Below, in pieces: positions 17,465 to 26,265 of a stretch of DNA of 64,000 nt. A program made the position numbers and the translations under genes. The stretch is taken from positions 1 to 64,000 of the forward strand of contig JAGVLK010000011.1 in NCBI GenBank assembly GCA_020049835.1, written 5' to 3'. The stretch comes from Candidatus Babeliales bacterium. GTDB taxonomy: Bacteria; Babelota; Babeliae; Babelales; Vermiphilaceae. The notes beneath the pieces are model-generated. The model was not told where the DNA came from. It worked only from the letters and a program-made list of their open reading frames with translations, and searched no databases. Position 1 is the stretch's first letter, and the number at the start of each line of letters is the position of its first letter.

Positions 17465-18259
17465 TTATGACAATAAATCAGCTTTTATTATGCTATCAAA
17501 CGATGCAAATTCAAGGCTTGCGCTACCAATGAGAACCCCATCAAGATGCTTGGTTGCAAGTATAGATGCGGCATTTGCCGGTTTTACGCTACCCCCATAC
17601 AGCAGTTTATAGGCAACAGGGCTTTTTCGGGTGCAAAATTCGGCCAACCAATGGAATATTACGAAAAGGTCATGTGGTTCGGGGGTAATTCCCGATCCGA
17701 TTGCCCAAATCGGCTCATAGGCGATAAAATAGGTGGTAGGCTGAGTCGGGGCTGCATTGATAATTTCCAGCTGATGTGCCAGTTGCGCTTCAAGAATTTC
17801 ACGGGTTCTGCCTTCAGCGTGCTCTTGTTCCGACTCGCCAATGCAAAGAATAGGAATCAGTTCAGCTTTGAGCGCCTCTTTAAGCTTGTGCTCCAGGTCA
17901 ATGCTGGTCTCAGCATAAAATCGTTTGCGCTCTGAATGGCCAATTAAGACATATCTACATCCCGCTTGCGCCAAAGAAGAGGCTGCTGTATCGCCCGTAT
18001 ATGAGCCAAATCCATGGCGAGAGCAGTTCTGTGCGCCTAACATGGGTCCACTGCTGCCCAGCATGGCATTAATGGGCGCTATGGCAAGATAATTAGGGCA
18101 TATAATGACCGTATGGCCGGTCTGGAGTATAGTTTGCGCTAAATCATTTATGTGGTTACGCGCAAACAGAACTGAATCATCATACGATTTATTCATCTTC
18201 CAGTTTGCTACAAAGATTTTAGGCGTAAGTGCTTTTTTTTTACTTTTAGCTGATTTCAA
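17465..18259 (-). CDS. tpiA: Triosephosphate isomerase
   Basis: TpiA interconverts dihydroxyacetone phosphate and glyceraldehyde 3-phosphate in glycolysis. The 264-residue protein shows the catalytic residues Asn19 and Lys21 (ANWKMN), His108 (LIGHSERK) and Glu182 (AYEPIWAIG), plus the phosphate-gripping GGSV near the C-terminus. One oddity is YTGDTA at residues 87-92, where nearly all family members have a conserved Glu (TGE); here it is Asp90. The start is a TTG at 18259, preceded by AGGGGA, and overlaps the end of clpB by 14 bases, so translation is probably coupled. The first ~12 residues are a basic extension beyond the usual start. Confidence 0.95.
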   Translation of the reverse strand: MKSAKSKKKALTPKIFVANWKMNKSYDDSVLFARNHINDLAQTILQTGHTVIICPNYLAIAPINAMLGSSGPMLGAQNCSRHGFGSYTGDTAASSLAQAGCRYVLIGHSERKRFYAETSIDLEHKLKEALKAELIPILCIGESEQEHAEGRTREILEAQLAHQLEIINAAPTQPTTYFIAYEPIWAIGSGITPEPHDLFVIFHWLAEFCTRKSPVAYKLLYGGSVKPANAASILATKHLDGVLIGSASLEFASFDSIIKADLLS

Positions 18260-20366
18260 GAGCTTCCCCTGCGCGTTTTATCTGTATCTGTTTAGTTGCA
18301 GGGTTTTTAAGGAGCAACTGCGAAATGGGCACGAGTAGTTTAGTTTGGATTATGCGTTTAAGCGGACGAGCGCCAAATTCGCTACTGTAACCAAGATCAG
18401 CAAGCAACGCGATAGCATCATCAGTGATACTGCAGCTGATATGCTGTTCCTGTAATCGTTTGATAACGCTCTGAATTTGTATGCGCGCAATTTTTTGTAC
18501 ATCGGCTGGTGAAAGCTTATTAAAGTATACAATAGCGTCGATGCGATTTAAAAACTCCGGTCTAAAGGTTTGATACAGTATCTTTTCAATCTGTTCTTCT
18601 ACTGCATCATCAAGTTTTGGTGCCTGCAGAATAATGCTCGAGCCGATGTTGCTTGTCATGATGATGATACTGTTTTTAAATGATACGGTACGTCCTTGGC
18701 TGTCGGTTAATCTGCCATCATCCAGAATCTGTAAAAGGATATTAAACACATCAGGGTGTGCTTTTTCGATTTCATCAAAGAGGATCACGCTATACGGATG
18801 GCGCCGTACTTGTTCGGTGAGCTGACCACCTTCTTCGTACCCAATGTAACCCGGAGGTGCACCAATAAGGCGTGCAACCGCATGCTTTTCCATATATTCG
18901 GACATATCAATGCGTATCATTTTGTCCGGATCGTTAAAGAGAAAATCGGCAAGGGTGCGTGCAATTTCCGTTTTGCCAACGCCGGTTGGCCCAAGAAACA
19001 GAAATGAACCAATTGGACGGTTGGGATCGGTTAATCCCGTCCGGTGCATCTGGATTGCTTGCGAGACCTTTTGTATCGCTTCCTCTTGACCAATGACGCG
19101 CTCTTGGAGAATGTGCGGCATTTGCAACAGTTTTTCGGTTTCACTTTCCTGTAGTTTTTCTGCGGGGATTTTGGTCCAGCGAGAAAGCACCGCGGCAATG
19201 TCCTGTTCATCAACTTCCTGTTTTATCAAACGAATCTTAAGATCTTTAAGTTTGTTCAGCTCTTCTTCAAGTTGTTGTTCAAGTTTTACGATAGTTCCAT
19301 ATTTTATTTCTGACGCTTTAGCATAGTCGCCGCTGCGCTCTGCGATGTTGTAGTTATTATTAGCGCGTTCAATTTCTTCTTTAATTTTATTGATGCGCTC
19401 AAGTGGTTTCTTTTCAGTTTTCCATTCATTGAGTAGCTTTGTATGCTCTTCTTTAATTTGCGTCAACTCTTTTTCTAACGCCTTTAAACGCTCTTGCGCT
19501 TGTGGATCTTTTTCTTTAGTCAGTGCAACTTTTTCAATTTCCAGTTGGCGCATATTACGCTCAAGTTTATCGATGACTTCCGGTTGCGAATCAATCGACA
19601 TCTTTACCATTGCTGCAGCTTCATCAACAAGGTCAATGGCTTTATCGGGTAAAAAGCGATCTATGATATATTTATCAGCGAGCTTTACCGCTTCTACCAA
19701 TGCTTGGTCTTTGATACGAATACCATGATGTAGTTCATAACGTTCTTTTAGGCCACGTAAAATAGAAATGGCATCTTCCACTGTAGGTTCTTCAACATAT
19801 ACTTTTTGAAAACGCCGTTCGAGTGCAGCATCAGATTCGATATATTTTTTGTATTCAGCGAGTGTAGTTGCACCGATACAATGGAGTTGTCCGCGCGCTA
19901 ATGCGGGTTTGAGCAAATTGGATGCATCCATGCCACCACCGGAAGAGCCGGCACCAATGAGCATATGCAATTCATCGATAAAGAGAATGATATCATCTTG
20001 ATGTTCTTCAATCTCTTTGAGAATGTTTTTGATGCGATCTTCAAATTCGCCTTGATATTTTGCGCCCGCAATAAGCAGACCAAGATCAAGTGCGTAAATT
20101 TTTTTATTTTTAAGACTTTCAGGAACATCTTGGTTGATGATACGTTGAGCAATACCTTCCACAATAGCGGTCTTTCCTACGCCCGGTTCACCAATAAGTA
20201 CAGGATTGTTTTTGGTACGGCGTGAAAGTATTTGTATAACACGTCTAATTTCATCATGGCGGCCAATAACCGGATCAAGTTTGCCTAGGCGTGCTTGCTC
20301 AGTTAAGTTTTGAGCATATTTCTCTAAGGTCTCGTAATTTTTTTTTGGTGCTTGCTGATTGTTCAT
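18246..20366 (-). CDS. clpB: ClpB disaggregase lacking the N-terminal domain
   Basis: ClpB is a cytosolic AAA+ chaperone that rescues aggregated proteins together with DnaK. This 706-residue protein contains both nucleotide-binding domains: Walker A GEPGVGKT (59-66) with FIDELHM, and GPTGVGKT (459-466) with LFDEIEKAH. Between them lies a long charged coiled-coil M-domain, the hallmark of ClpB against ClpA/C. The usual N-terminal Clp_N repeat domain (~145 residues) is absent: the ATG at 20366, preceded by GAGGT, begins just before the first AAA module, at about the point where the short internal-start isoform of E. coli ClpB begins. The frame is open for 39 more codons upstream but those do not resemble Clp_N. 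It forms an operon with tpiA. Confidence 0.93.
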   Translation of the reverse strand: MNNQQAPKKNYETLEKYAQNLTEQARLGKLDPVIGRHDEIRRVIQILSRRTKNNPVLIGEPGVGKTAIVEGIAQRIINQDVPESLKNKKIYALDLGLLIAGAKYQGEFEDRIKNILKEIEEHQDDIILFIDELHMLIGAGSSGGGMDASNLLKPALARGQLHCIGATTLAEYKKYIESDAALERRFQKVYVEEPTVEDAISILRGLKERYELHHGIRIKDQALVEAVKLADKYIIDRFLPDKAIDLVDEAAAMVKMSIDSQPEVIDKLERNMRQLEIEKVALTKEKDPQAQERLKALEKELTQIKEEHTKLLNEWKTEKKPLERINKIKEEIERANNNYNIAERSGDYAKASEIKYGTIVKLEQQLEEELNKLKDLKIRLIKQEVDEQDIAAVLSRWTKIPAEKLQESETEKLLQMPHILQERVIGQEEAIQKVSQAIQMHRTGLTDPNRPIGSFLFLGPTGVGKTEIARTLADFLFNDPDKMIRIDMSEYMEKHAVARLIGAPPGYIGYEEGGQLTEQVRRHPYSVILFDEIEKAHPDVFNILLQILDDGRLTDSQGRTVSFKNSIIIMTSNIGSSIILQAPKLDDAVEEQIEKILYQTFRPEFLNRIDAIVYFNKLSPADVQKIARIQIQSVIKRLQEQHISCSITDDAIALLADLGYSSEFGARPLKRIIQTKLLVPISQLLLKNPATKQIQIKRAGEALEIS

Positions 20367-20453
20367 AGGTACCTCATCTGTAATGTTCGTTATATAACGT
20401 AATACATTTGTGGGCATGAAACAATAGTTTTTGCATGGTATTTTTTGCAAAAA

Positions 20454-20479
20454 AAAAGAGCGACTGGAGCCGCTCTTTT
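20454..20479 (-). terminator. Rho-independent terminator
   Basis: AAAAGAGCG (20454-20462) pairs with CGCTCTTTT (20471-20479). Ten A's on the plus strand (20448-20457) make a long T-run on the minus strand. It separates the methyltransferase gene from clpB. Confidence 0.8.
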
Positions 20480-20493
20480 GCATCTTATGCGCT

Positions 20494-21609
20494 TTATATC
20501 TTTTGAATGCGCTTTACAATGGTCAAACCATTGCAGAAAGGGTAATGAATAAAGCGCCAAACATAGCTATCTTTTGTAAATGTACGATTAACATATTGCG
20601 CTTCATCAAAATCGATATTTAATTCTTGTTTGATTGCCGGAGCAACACCGCGTACTGCATCCTCCCAATTACCGCGTAAAATTGTGCCATTTAATCTGGC
20701 GTATGCAGTACGGTTGTATAAGGGCGCGATGTTTGAATCATGAAAGCCTAGCGCCCCATGTTCAGAAAGCATGGGGGTAAATAGTCTAATCTCATCTACT
20801 GTATGTTGGTATTCATGTGATGTATCGATAAATATAAAATCTATAGTGCTTTTATTGACCTTCATAGTTTTAAAGTGAGCCGGGAATTTACGATCATCCA
20901 TTTGCAGAAATGTTGCATGAGGGATGTTGTTATAAACGCGTGAATCATCATTAATATCAATGCCAATTAAATAGCTGTTATATGGCTGTGTAACCGCTTG
21001 CAATGCAACATTTGAACCTTCGTGTCCGCGCACACCGGCTTCAACCATGATAGAAGGCTTGAGAAAATAAGCATGGCAAAATAACGTTGGTACGTGGCTT
21101 GAAATATCTGTGTTAACGCTATTACTATATTGTAATAGCTTTTTATAGGTAGAGAGCAAGTCAAGAGGCAAATAGCAAGACAAAATTACCGGATCAAGAT
21201 ATGTATAATTCTCGTTAGGTAAATAGTAGTAGTGTGAAAATGCATTTTTATAACGTGCAATGTTTTCCCATGATACATCCCAAATAACAAGAGCATTTTG
21301 TAATAATTCCGGATGTACGGTTTTGAAAGGTTTTGTGTAATATACAATATAATTATCTGGAAGCGATTGTTGGTCTAGCTTGATATCTGATCCAGCCAAA
21401 ATATATAGACAATTATCTCCTTTTGAACAAGTAGTAGTTTCTTGACAATAAAGGCCGCAAGCAGACATAATATTCTTAACGAGATTTAGAGATTCTGTAT
21501 CTTCAGCATACACCTTTATTAATTGTGGTTGTTCCGCATCAATAATAATATGGCGGGCAAAGTTATATTGCGTTGCAAATATAGATAAAATAGCGACAAG
21601 CTTCTTCAT
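20494..21609 (-). CDS. Secreted class I methyltransferase, two-part protein
   Basis: A 371-residue precursor with a short N-terminal signal sequence. The C-terminal half (from about residue 185) is a SAM-dependent methyltransferase of the Methyltransf_24 type: VEAGVRGHEGS as the glycine-rich motif I, LIGIDIND as motif II, and FIDTSHEYQHTVDE with GFHDSN as later core motifs. The N-terminal ~180 residues form a separate domain with YIVYYT, VIWDVSWENI and HYYYLP, reminiscent of glycan-locus proteins. It is a clear full-length paralog of 58247-59395, 37 kb away inside the glycan locus, sharing both halves and the C-terminal IHYPFCNGLT. The substrate is probably a sugar or glycan, by context. AAAGG precedes the ATG. 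Confidence 0.75.
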   Translation of the reverse strand: MKKLVAILSIFATQYNFARHIIIDAEQPQLIKVYAEDTESLNLVKNIMSACGLYCQETTTCSKGDNCLYILAGSDIKLDQQSLPDNYIVYYTKPFKTVHPELLQNALVIWDVSWENIARYKNAFSHYYYLPNENYTYLDPVILSCYLPLDLLSTYKKLLQYSNSVNTDISSHVPTLFCHAYFLKPSIMVEAGVRGHEGSNVALQAVTQPYNSYLIGIDINDDSRVYNNIPHATFLQMDDRKFPAHFKTMKVNKSTIDFIFIDTSHEYQHTVDEIRLFTPMLSEHGALGFHDSNIAPLYNRTAYARLNGTILRGNWEDAVRGVAPAIKQELNIDFDEAQYVNRTFTKDSYVWRFIHYPFCNGLTIVKRIQKI

Positions 21610-21714
21610 GAGTACGACCTTTTTTTAGATATTAATTGAGATGCAGTGATTCTAAAAAAAGCATTATTTTTTGTCAATCACAACAAGAATAAAGATTATG
21701 TGTTTGGATTTGGA

Positions 21715-22131
21715 TTAAATGTAGATATCTTTTGTAAGCGTGATAAGTACGTCAAGTGCAACAAGATATTCTTCAGGCCAATTGTTAAGACGGGCATACG
21801 AAGCTCGTCGCAGAAGGGCTCTGTGTGGATTAGCTGCTATCATGTAATCGTTAAATAGAAGCTGTTCACGTTGGTTTAAATGTCCCAGTACTGCAGCATG
21901 TTTTGGATACGCATTACAGACAGCGGTTAATCGTTTTAATACAGCATTTGATGGATCCGGTAGTGCTTGATACGGAGCATCCATACCTGCAAGAGAAGCA
22001 TCTGTTTTGAGACCGAAAATATGACAAGCAGCAGGTATAATTTTATCTGATAGTGTCCAAGAATTGGCTGCACCGCTACATAATGCACACGTGCTTAAAA
22101 TAACGAAAATTCTGTAATCTATGCGCATCAT
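21715..22131 (-). CDS. Secreted hypothetical protein
   Basis: A 138-residue protein with a signal peptide (RIDYR, hydrophobic core, cleavage near SGA|A at residue 21). The mature part has two cysteines and a helical C-terminal half with no recognised motif. It lies upstream of the secreted methyltransferase on the same strand with a ~105 base gap, so co-transcription is possible but not shown. Confidence 0.6.
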   Translation of the reverse strand: MMRIDYRIFVILSTCALCSGAANSWTLSDKIIPAACHIFGLKTDASLAGMDAPYQALPDPSNAVLKRLTAVCNAYPKHAAVLGHLNQREQLLFNDYMIAANPHRALLRRASYARLNNWPEEYLVALDVLITLTKDIYI

Positions 22132-22167
22132 AGAGCTTGGACCTTCTATTTGCAGTTGATATGCTAA

Positions 22168-22641
22168 CTACTTTACTTTACGCCAAAACTTTCTTTGCAG
22201 TCGCTTCTGTTCTTTTGCTGGAGAATAATGATGTTTATCCATAAACATTGCAATAACCGTTTGTTCAACTGCAGGCCATTTTTCTTCACGAGCTTGTTGG
22301 GCAAGTGCTTCAAGGTGTCTATATGATTTTCTTGATCCACCTGTTAACGTTATGATTGAATGTGCATGCGGTGTTAAGTCTTCACCAACGAGCATCCCTA
22401 AACTATTATAGGTACTATGTGCGCGTCGTAATCTCTTAATTATGCGTTTTGGTTTATAGGGTAAAAGCGGAGTTTCATCGTTGTTTTCATTATTAACGTT
22501 TGCGTGAGCTCGCGGGGTAAGTTCTGCTTTACCGAATTCACTATAATCGCAGGTAATCTCTGAGCAAGAAACATCTGCTATAATCTGGTCAGCGCCGTAA
22601 CTGAATAGGCTCACTAAGAGTAATGAAAGATACTGTTTCAT
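22168..22641 (-). CDS. Secreted hypothetical protein
   Basis: A 157-residue protein that starts with a signal peptide (MKQYLSLLLVSLFSYGA). AAGGA lies upstream of the ATG at 22641, whereas the longer frame to 22692 has no such site. The mature protein has a central basic stretch (RIIKRLRRAH) and a basic C-terminus. Two cysteines lie near residues 26-32. No family is recognised. Confidence 0.6.
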   Translation of the reverse strand: MKQYLSLLLVSLFSYGADQIIADVSCSEITCDYSEFGKAELTPRAHANVNNENNDETPLLPYKPKRIIKRLRRAHSTYNSLGMLVGEDLTPHAHSIITLTGGSRKSYRHLEALAQQAREEKWPAVEQTVIAMFMDKHHYSPAKEQKRLQRKFWRKVK

Positions 22642-22755
22642 GTATCGTCCTTTGCGAGTTAAATGGTTGATATAACTTATATTTGTTACCATAAATACAA
22701 GTATAGCTGATTTTTAGCAATAAACAACTGGTTAATAGGGGTTTTTGGCTTATAA

Positions 22756-24021
22756 TTAAGCGGCTTTTAACTGTTTATGGCGTCGCAATGTATGGTAGCT
22801 AACGGCAAAATGATGCGCATAATCGCGCAAAGCAATAAGCGTTTTGCCGATATTTGTTTTAACATCAAGTGGTATGCCCTGTGGGTGCAGAGGGGTAAAT
22901 AAAAGTTCTTCTTTTTTTGCAAGGCTCACAAAAAGGTGTCCCGGTAACAGATCTTTAACCGCATTCAATTGCCCTTTGCCACCATCGATAAGAATAAGAT
23001 CGGGAATGTCATCCGGGTCGCGATAACGGCGTGCGACAATTTCCCGTAGTGCGGCATAATCGTCTTGTTGCATTAAGCTGCGTATTTTAAAACGTCTAAA
23101 ATTATTTTTATCCGGTATGCCGTTGGTAAAACGCACCGATGAGCCGACAATATAAGTGCTTTGAAAGTGTGATATATCAAAGCAATCTATGGTATAAATA
23201 GGGAACTCTGCTTGCAAAAGTTCTTGCAGATCGTACGCTAACTGTTGTTCATCGCTGGATAGCTCTTGCTTTGGTTGCATTGCTTTAAATAAGGCATCAG
23301 CATATTTGTGACTATCGTATTTGGCAGCGATTGTTCTAAAAATGGTATCAAAATGGAGCAGGTAGGTATGCAACATTTTTGCCTTTTCAAATTCCAATAG
23401 ACGTACATGCTCTTTGATCCGCGTGTCTAAACCTTTTAAAAACGCTGGTTGGTTGCGGCGCAATGCGTTTTTAGCCAGTTCGATACGAAATAGATATTCT
23501 TGTAAATCGAATGCATCCATGCAGCTGCCGGCACACAAACCGATATGGTAATCCAGGCAGCCATTGGCAATCTTTTTATTACACAGCTTTAATTTAAAGG
23601 TTTCAACAAGAAACCGTACAACGCTGCGCGCTTGGTTTTTGTGCAGAAATGGGCCAAAATAGGTCCCTTTTTTACGTTTATTACGTACGATTTCGATAGC
23701 TGCCGGTTCATCTTTAGTGAATAGAATATAGACAAAGGGTTGGCCACTTTTAAGCAGCACATTAAATTTGGGTTTATGTATCCCAATCAGTTCTGCCTCC
23801 AGCAGCATCGCTTCCACTTCCGTATGGGTAATGATATGGTCCAGTACAGCTGCTTCTTCCAGCAACGATTGCACCTTCCAATCAGTTTTATTCTGAAAGT
23901 AGGATTTTACCCGTGCTTTGAGGGATTTTGCCTTACCAATGTAGATAATGGCATTATTGGCGTCTTTAAAGAGGTAAACGCCCGGTAATGAGGGTAAAGT
24001 ATCAGGATTTATTATATGCAT
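22756..24021 (-). CDS. uvrC: Short UvrC-type excinuclease subunit
   Basis: UvrC makes the two incisions in nucleotide excision repair. This 421-residue protein keeps the N-terminal GIY-YIG nuclease (PGVYLFKD, IYIGKAKSLKARV), the cysteine-rich/UVR region (residues ~150-235) and the RNase H-like C-terminal nuclease (CFDISHFQ, GSSVRF, DDYAALREIVARRY, LILIDGGKGQL). It stops there: the tandem helix-hairpin-helix domain that follows in standard ~600-residue UvrC is missing. The short form may be active on its own or reflect reduction. The start is the ATG at 24021; a TTG six codons upstream is the alternative. Confidence 0.9.
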   Translation of the reverse strand: MHIINPDTLPSLPGVYLFKDANNAIIYIGKAKSLKARVKSYFQNKTDWKVQSLLEEAAVLDHIITHTEVEAMLLEAELIGIHKPKFNVLLKSGQPFVYILFTKDEPAAIEIVRNKRKKGTYFGPFLHKNQARSVVRFLVETFKLKLCNKKIANGCLDYHIGLCAGSCMDAFDLQEYLFRIELAKNALRRNQPAFLKGLDTRIKEHVRLLEFEKAKMLHTYLLHFDTIFRTIAAKYDSHKYADALFKAMQPKQELSSDEQQLAYDLQELLQAEFPIYTIDCFDISHFQSTYIVGSSVRFTNGIPDKNNFRRFKIRSLMQQDDYAALREIVARRYRDPDDIPDLILIDGGKGQLNAVKDLLPGHLFVSLAKKEELLFTPLHPQGIPLDVKTNIGKTLIALRDYAHHFAVSYHTLRRHKQLKAA

Positions 24022-24167
24022 ACTATAAGTATATCCCAATGGTTATTTATGTCAAGTCAAATGCTGGTCAGGCAGGCATTTTGCTAATGGTTAGCACTAT
24101 GTTACGCTTAGATATGCTTAAATTATACTTTGTATTATTCGATATTAATTAAACGACAGAGGTTTCT

Positions 24168-24638
24168 ATGATGAAAAATATGGTATTAGCGCTTACACTC
24201 AGCTTTATGGCATGTAATGTAGATAATCTGCACGCAGTAGAACGTGCGACAACAAAAACAGCCGATCAAGCATACGCCTGTGCGGCTCCTGCTACATATA
24301 CCGTTGCTCCGGAACTTGTTGCGTTCGCACTTACTGTAATCAGTGGGGTACTTGGTGCATGTACATTTACGGAGAAACCTGACATTGCAGTAGGTTGTTT
24401 TTTTGCTGGACTTACTGCGTTTTCAAGTGCTTTTATAACTGGGGCTAAACATGATTTCATCGACCATTGGAAAAAAGATGAGCGCAGATATTACGACCGC
24501 ATGACGAAAGTATTTTTAACCTTGATGGCACCGTCAGTTTTGGCGTCAGGGTTTGCCTGTCCAGACGAAGCTTCAGCTCCAGTGTTAAAAGGCTTTGGTT
24601 TGTTAGGATCTATTGCAACCGCATTGGCATGGTTATAA
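24168..24638 (+). CDS. Secreted/membrane protein, tandem paralog 1
   Basis: A 156-residue precursor with a signal peptide ending near LHA|V (residue 23). The remainder has three hydrophobic alanine/glycine-rich segments alternating with a charged loop (KHDFIDHWKKDERRYYDR), suggesting a small membrane protein. It is paralogous to the next gene: the pattern KHxF/Y...YYxR...L..L..P.VLA.G.A and the final LxxxGxxGSxxxALAWL are shared. The family is unknown. Confidence 0.65.
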   Translation: MMKNMVLALTLSFMACNVDNLHAVERATTKTADQAYACAAPATYTVAPELVAFALTVISGVLGACTFTEKPDIAVGCFFAGLTAFSSAFITGAKHDFIDHWKKDERRYYDRMTKVFLTLMAPSVLASGFACPDEASAPVLKGFGLLGSIATALAWL

Positions 24639-24676
24639 CTGTGTACGCATGAAATAACAACTTGAAAGGGTATACT

Positions 24677-25306
24677 ATGATGAAAAAAACTATAGTAACA
24701 ATTGCAGCAATAAGTATGATGAGCTTCAATGTAGCTGCTCTGCATGCAGAAGAGCCATTGCATAACTCATTGCTGTTTCAACTCAGCAGGGTATGCTTTC
24801 AGATTGGAGATATGATCTGTAGAGGTACAAGCGGTAGCACTATTTCTCGTGAAGGCATTTGCAGGGCATTTAAAGAAGCAACAGCTGAAGATTGCCAAAA
24901 ATTAGTGGCATGCACCGGTGTAGTTGCAGCATTATTTGCGTTTATGAATTGTGATAACGATGCAACATCACGCAATATCCCTTGGAGTCCAGAAGCAACT
25001 GCATTGGCAATGACGGCAGGAAGTGCATCAGTTTTAACCGTCTTTGACAAGATGAGTTGGTCAGATTTCTTTACTAAAGCCGGTTTGTCTGCAATGGTGC
25101 TTACCATAGCGGCAGCATTTAAGCATGAATATGCAAATGCAGAGGACAAGGCCTATTATAAACGCTGTGCTAAAATATTAGTTACACTTATTGGTCCGTG
25201 TGTTTTAGGTGCAGGTCTTGCATCTGAACCAGAAGAAGGGCGTGATATGTTAACAGGGTTAGGTGCTGCAGGTACATTAGGTAGCGCACTTGCCTGGTTA
25301 CGCTAG
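24677..25306 (+). CDS. Secreted/membrane protein, tandem paralog 2
   Basis: A 209-residue precursor, paralogous to the gene at 24168. It has the same signal peptide style (ending LHA|E, residue 24) and the same C-terminal region (KHEYANAEDKAYYKR, then GPCVLGAGLA, and GSALAWLR), with about 50 extra residues in the middle. I use the ATG at 24677 because AAAGGG lies about seven bases upstream; the longer frame begins with TTG. It probably forms an operon with its paralog (38 base gap). Confidence 0.65.
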   Translation: MMKKTIVTIAAISMMSFNVAALHAEEPLHNSLLFQLSRVCFQIGDMICRGTSGSTISREGICRAFKEATAEDCQKLVACTGVVAALFAFMNCDNDATSRNIPWSPEATALAMTAGSASVLTVFDKMSWSDFFTKAGLSAMVLTIAAAFKHEYANAEDKAYYKRCAKILVTLIGPCVLGAGLASEPEEGRDMLTGLGAAGTLGSALAWLR

Positions 25307-25308
25307 CA

Positions 25309-26028
25309 TTAAAAAATAGTCATGTAGCCGCCCAGTATAGTTGCCAAAGCGGCCAAGGTAAAAGCTTTTCGTTGCATTACATGCTTTTGTAGAAATTCGG
25401 GGTGAACCTTGAATGCTTTTTGCAAGTCTGTTGGTAAGCTAAGATAGGTGTGATAATCCTCAAGATTACGAATAACGGGTGTGCGGCCGCTTTGTAAAAT
25501 ATCTTTTGCTTGTACAAATAGAGTGCGTTGTTCTGCAGTTAAATCTTCCAGATCGGATCTATGGCAGACACGATAGTTTTGTGTTGTGAGCTTGCCATTC
25601 TGGTCTGCAAGAAGAATTGACACCGATTCGCATGAATGGAACCAGGCACGGCGAATTTCGTACTTATCACTGATACGAAACGATCGTTTATAACTATCTT
25701 GTATAATGGTAAATGTTTGTCCGCGTTGCTCCATACTGAGCATAAGAGTAGGCGGTGTTTCGGGCTTATATCTATCTTTAGATCTATTATACCAAGTGAT
25801 AATTGTTTCAGCATCGTTTGGTTGGCTGGACGAGGCTCTTGGATGAGCTTCAAAGGTTACTTTTTTGCTACCTTGTGAAGTGAAAAAAATTTCACGCGTT
25901 ATATTTTTGAGTATGCATTGCGAAATAAGATTATTATATTCATTACCATCAAGTTGGCTCGCAGCAACATTAAAAATTGACGATATACAGATTACTAATA
26001 CGGTTAAATTCAAGTTGAACATGCGCAT
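25309..26028 (-). CDS. Secreted hypothetical protein with C-terminal hydrophobic segment
   Basis: A 239-residue precursor with a signal peptide (cleavage near VAA|S, residue 23). The mature protein has a mixed beta-rich middle and ends in a hydrophobic segment (the last ~17 residues, ALAALATILGG) that could anchor it in a membrane. Three or four cysteines occur. No family is recognised. It converges on the paralog pair upstream with only two bases between stop codons. Confidence 0.6.
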   Translation of the reverse strand: MRMFNLNLTVLVICISSIFNVAASQLDGNEYNNLISQCILKNITREIFFTSQGSKKVTFEAHPRASSSQPNDAETIITWYNRSKDRYKPETPPTLMLSMEQRGQTFTIIQDSYKRSFRISDKYEIRRAWFHSCESVSILLADQNGKLTTQNYRVCHRSDLEDLTAEQRTLFVQAKDILQSGRTPVIRNLEDYHTYLSLPTDLQKAFKVHPEFLQKHVMQRKAFTLAALATILGGYMTIF

Positions 26029-26265
26029 CTATTCCTCTTTTTCAACGATGTTAACAAAATACTGTTGTAAAAAATACCACGCAAATTGAATTATATCAAA
26101 TTTTTATCCGACTTTAACTTTTTATATCTATTGCAATATGCTCGGCTATTGACGGGATTTATTTTTTTCAATAGAAATATATTGCAAGTTGTATACTGCA
26201 CTCTGTATACTTAATTATCAGAGATGGAGTGCATAGATTTATTGTAGACATGGCGGTAGAGGTGT

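Noticed and set aside
26198-26234. TGCACTC...GAGTGCA inverted words before the first NamZ-like gene
   Set aside because: Seven-base arms separated by over 20 bases are too weak to call an operator or terminator.
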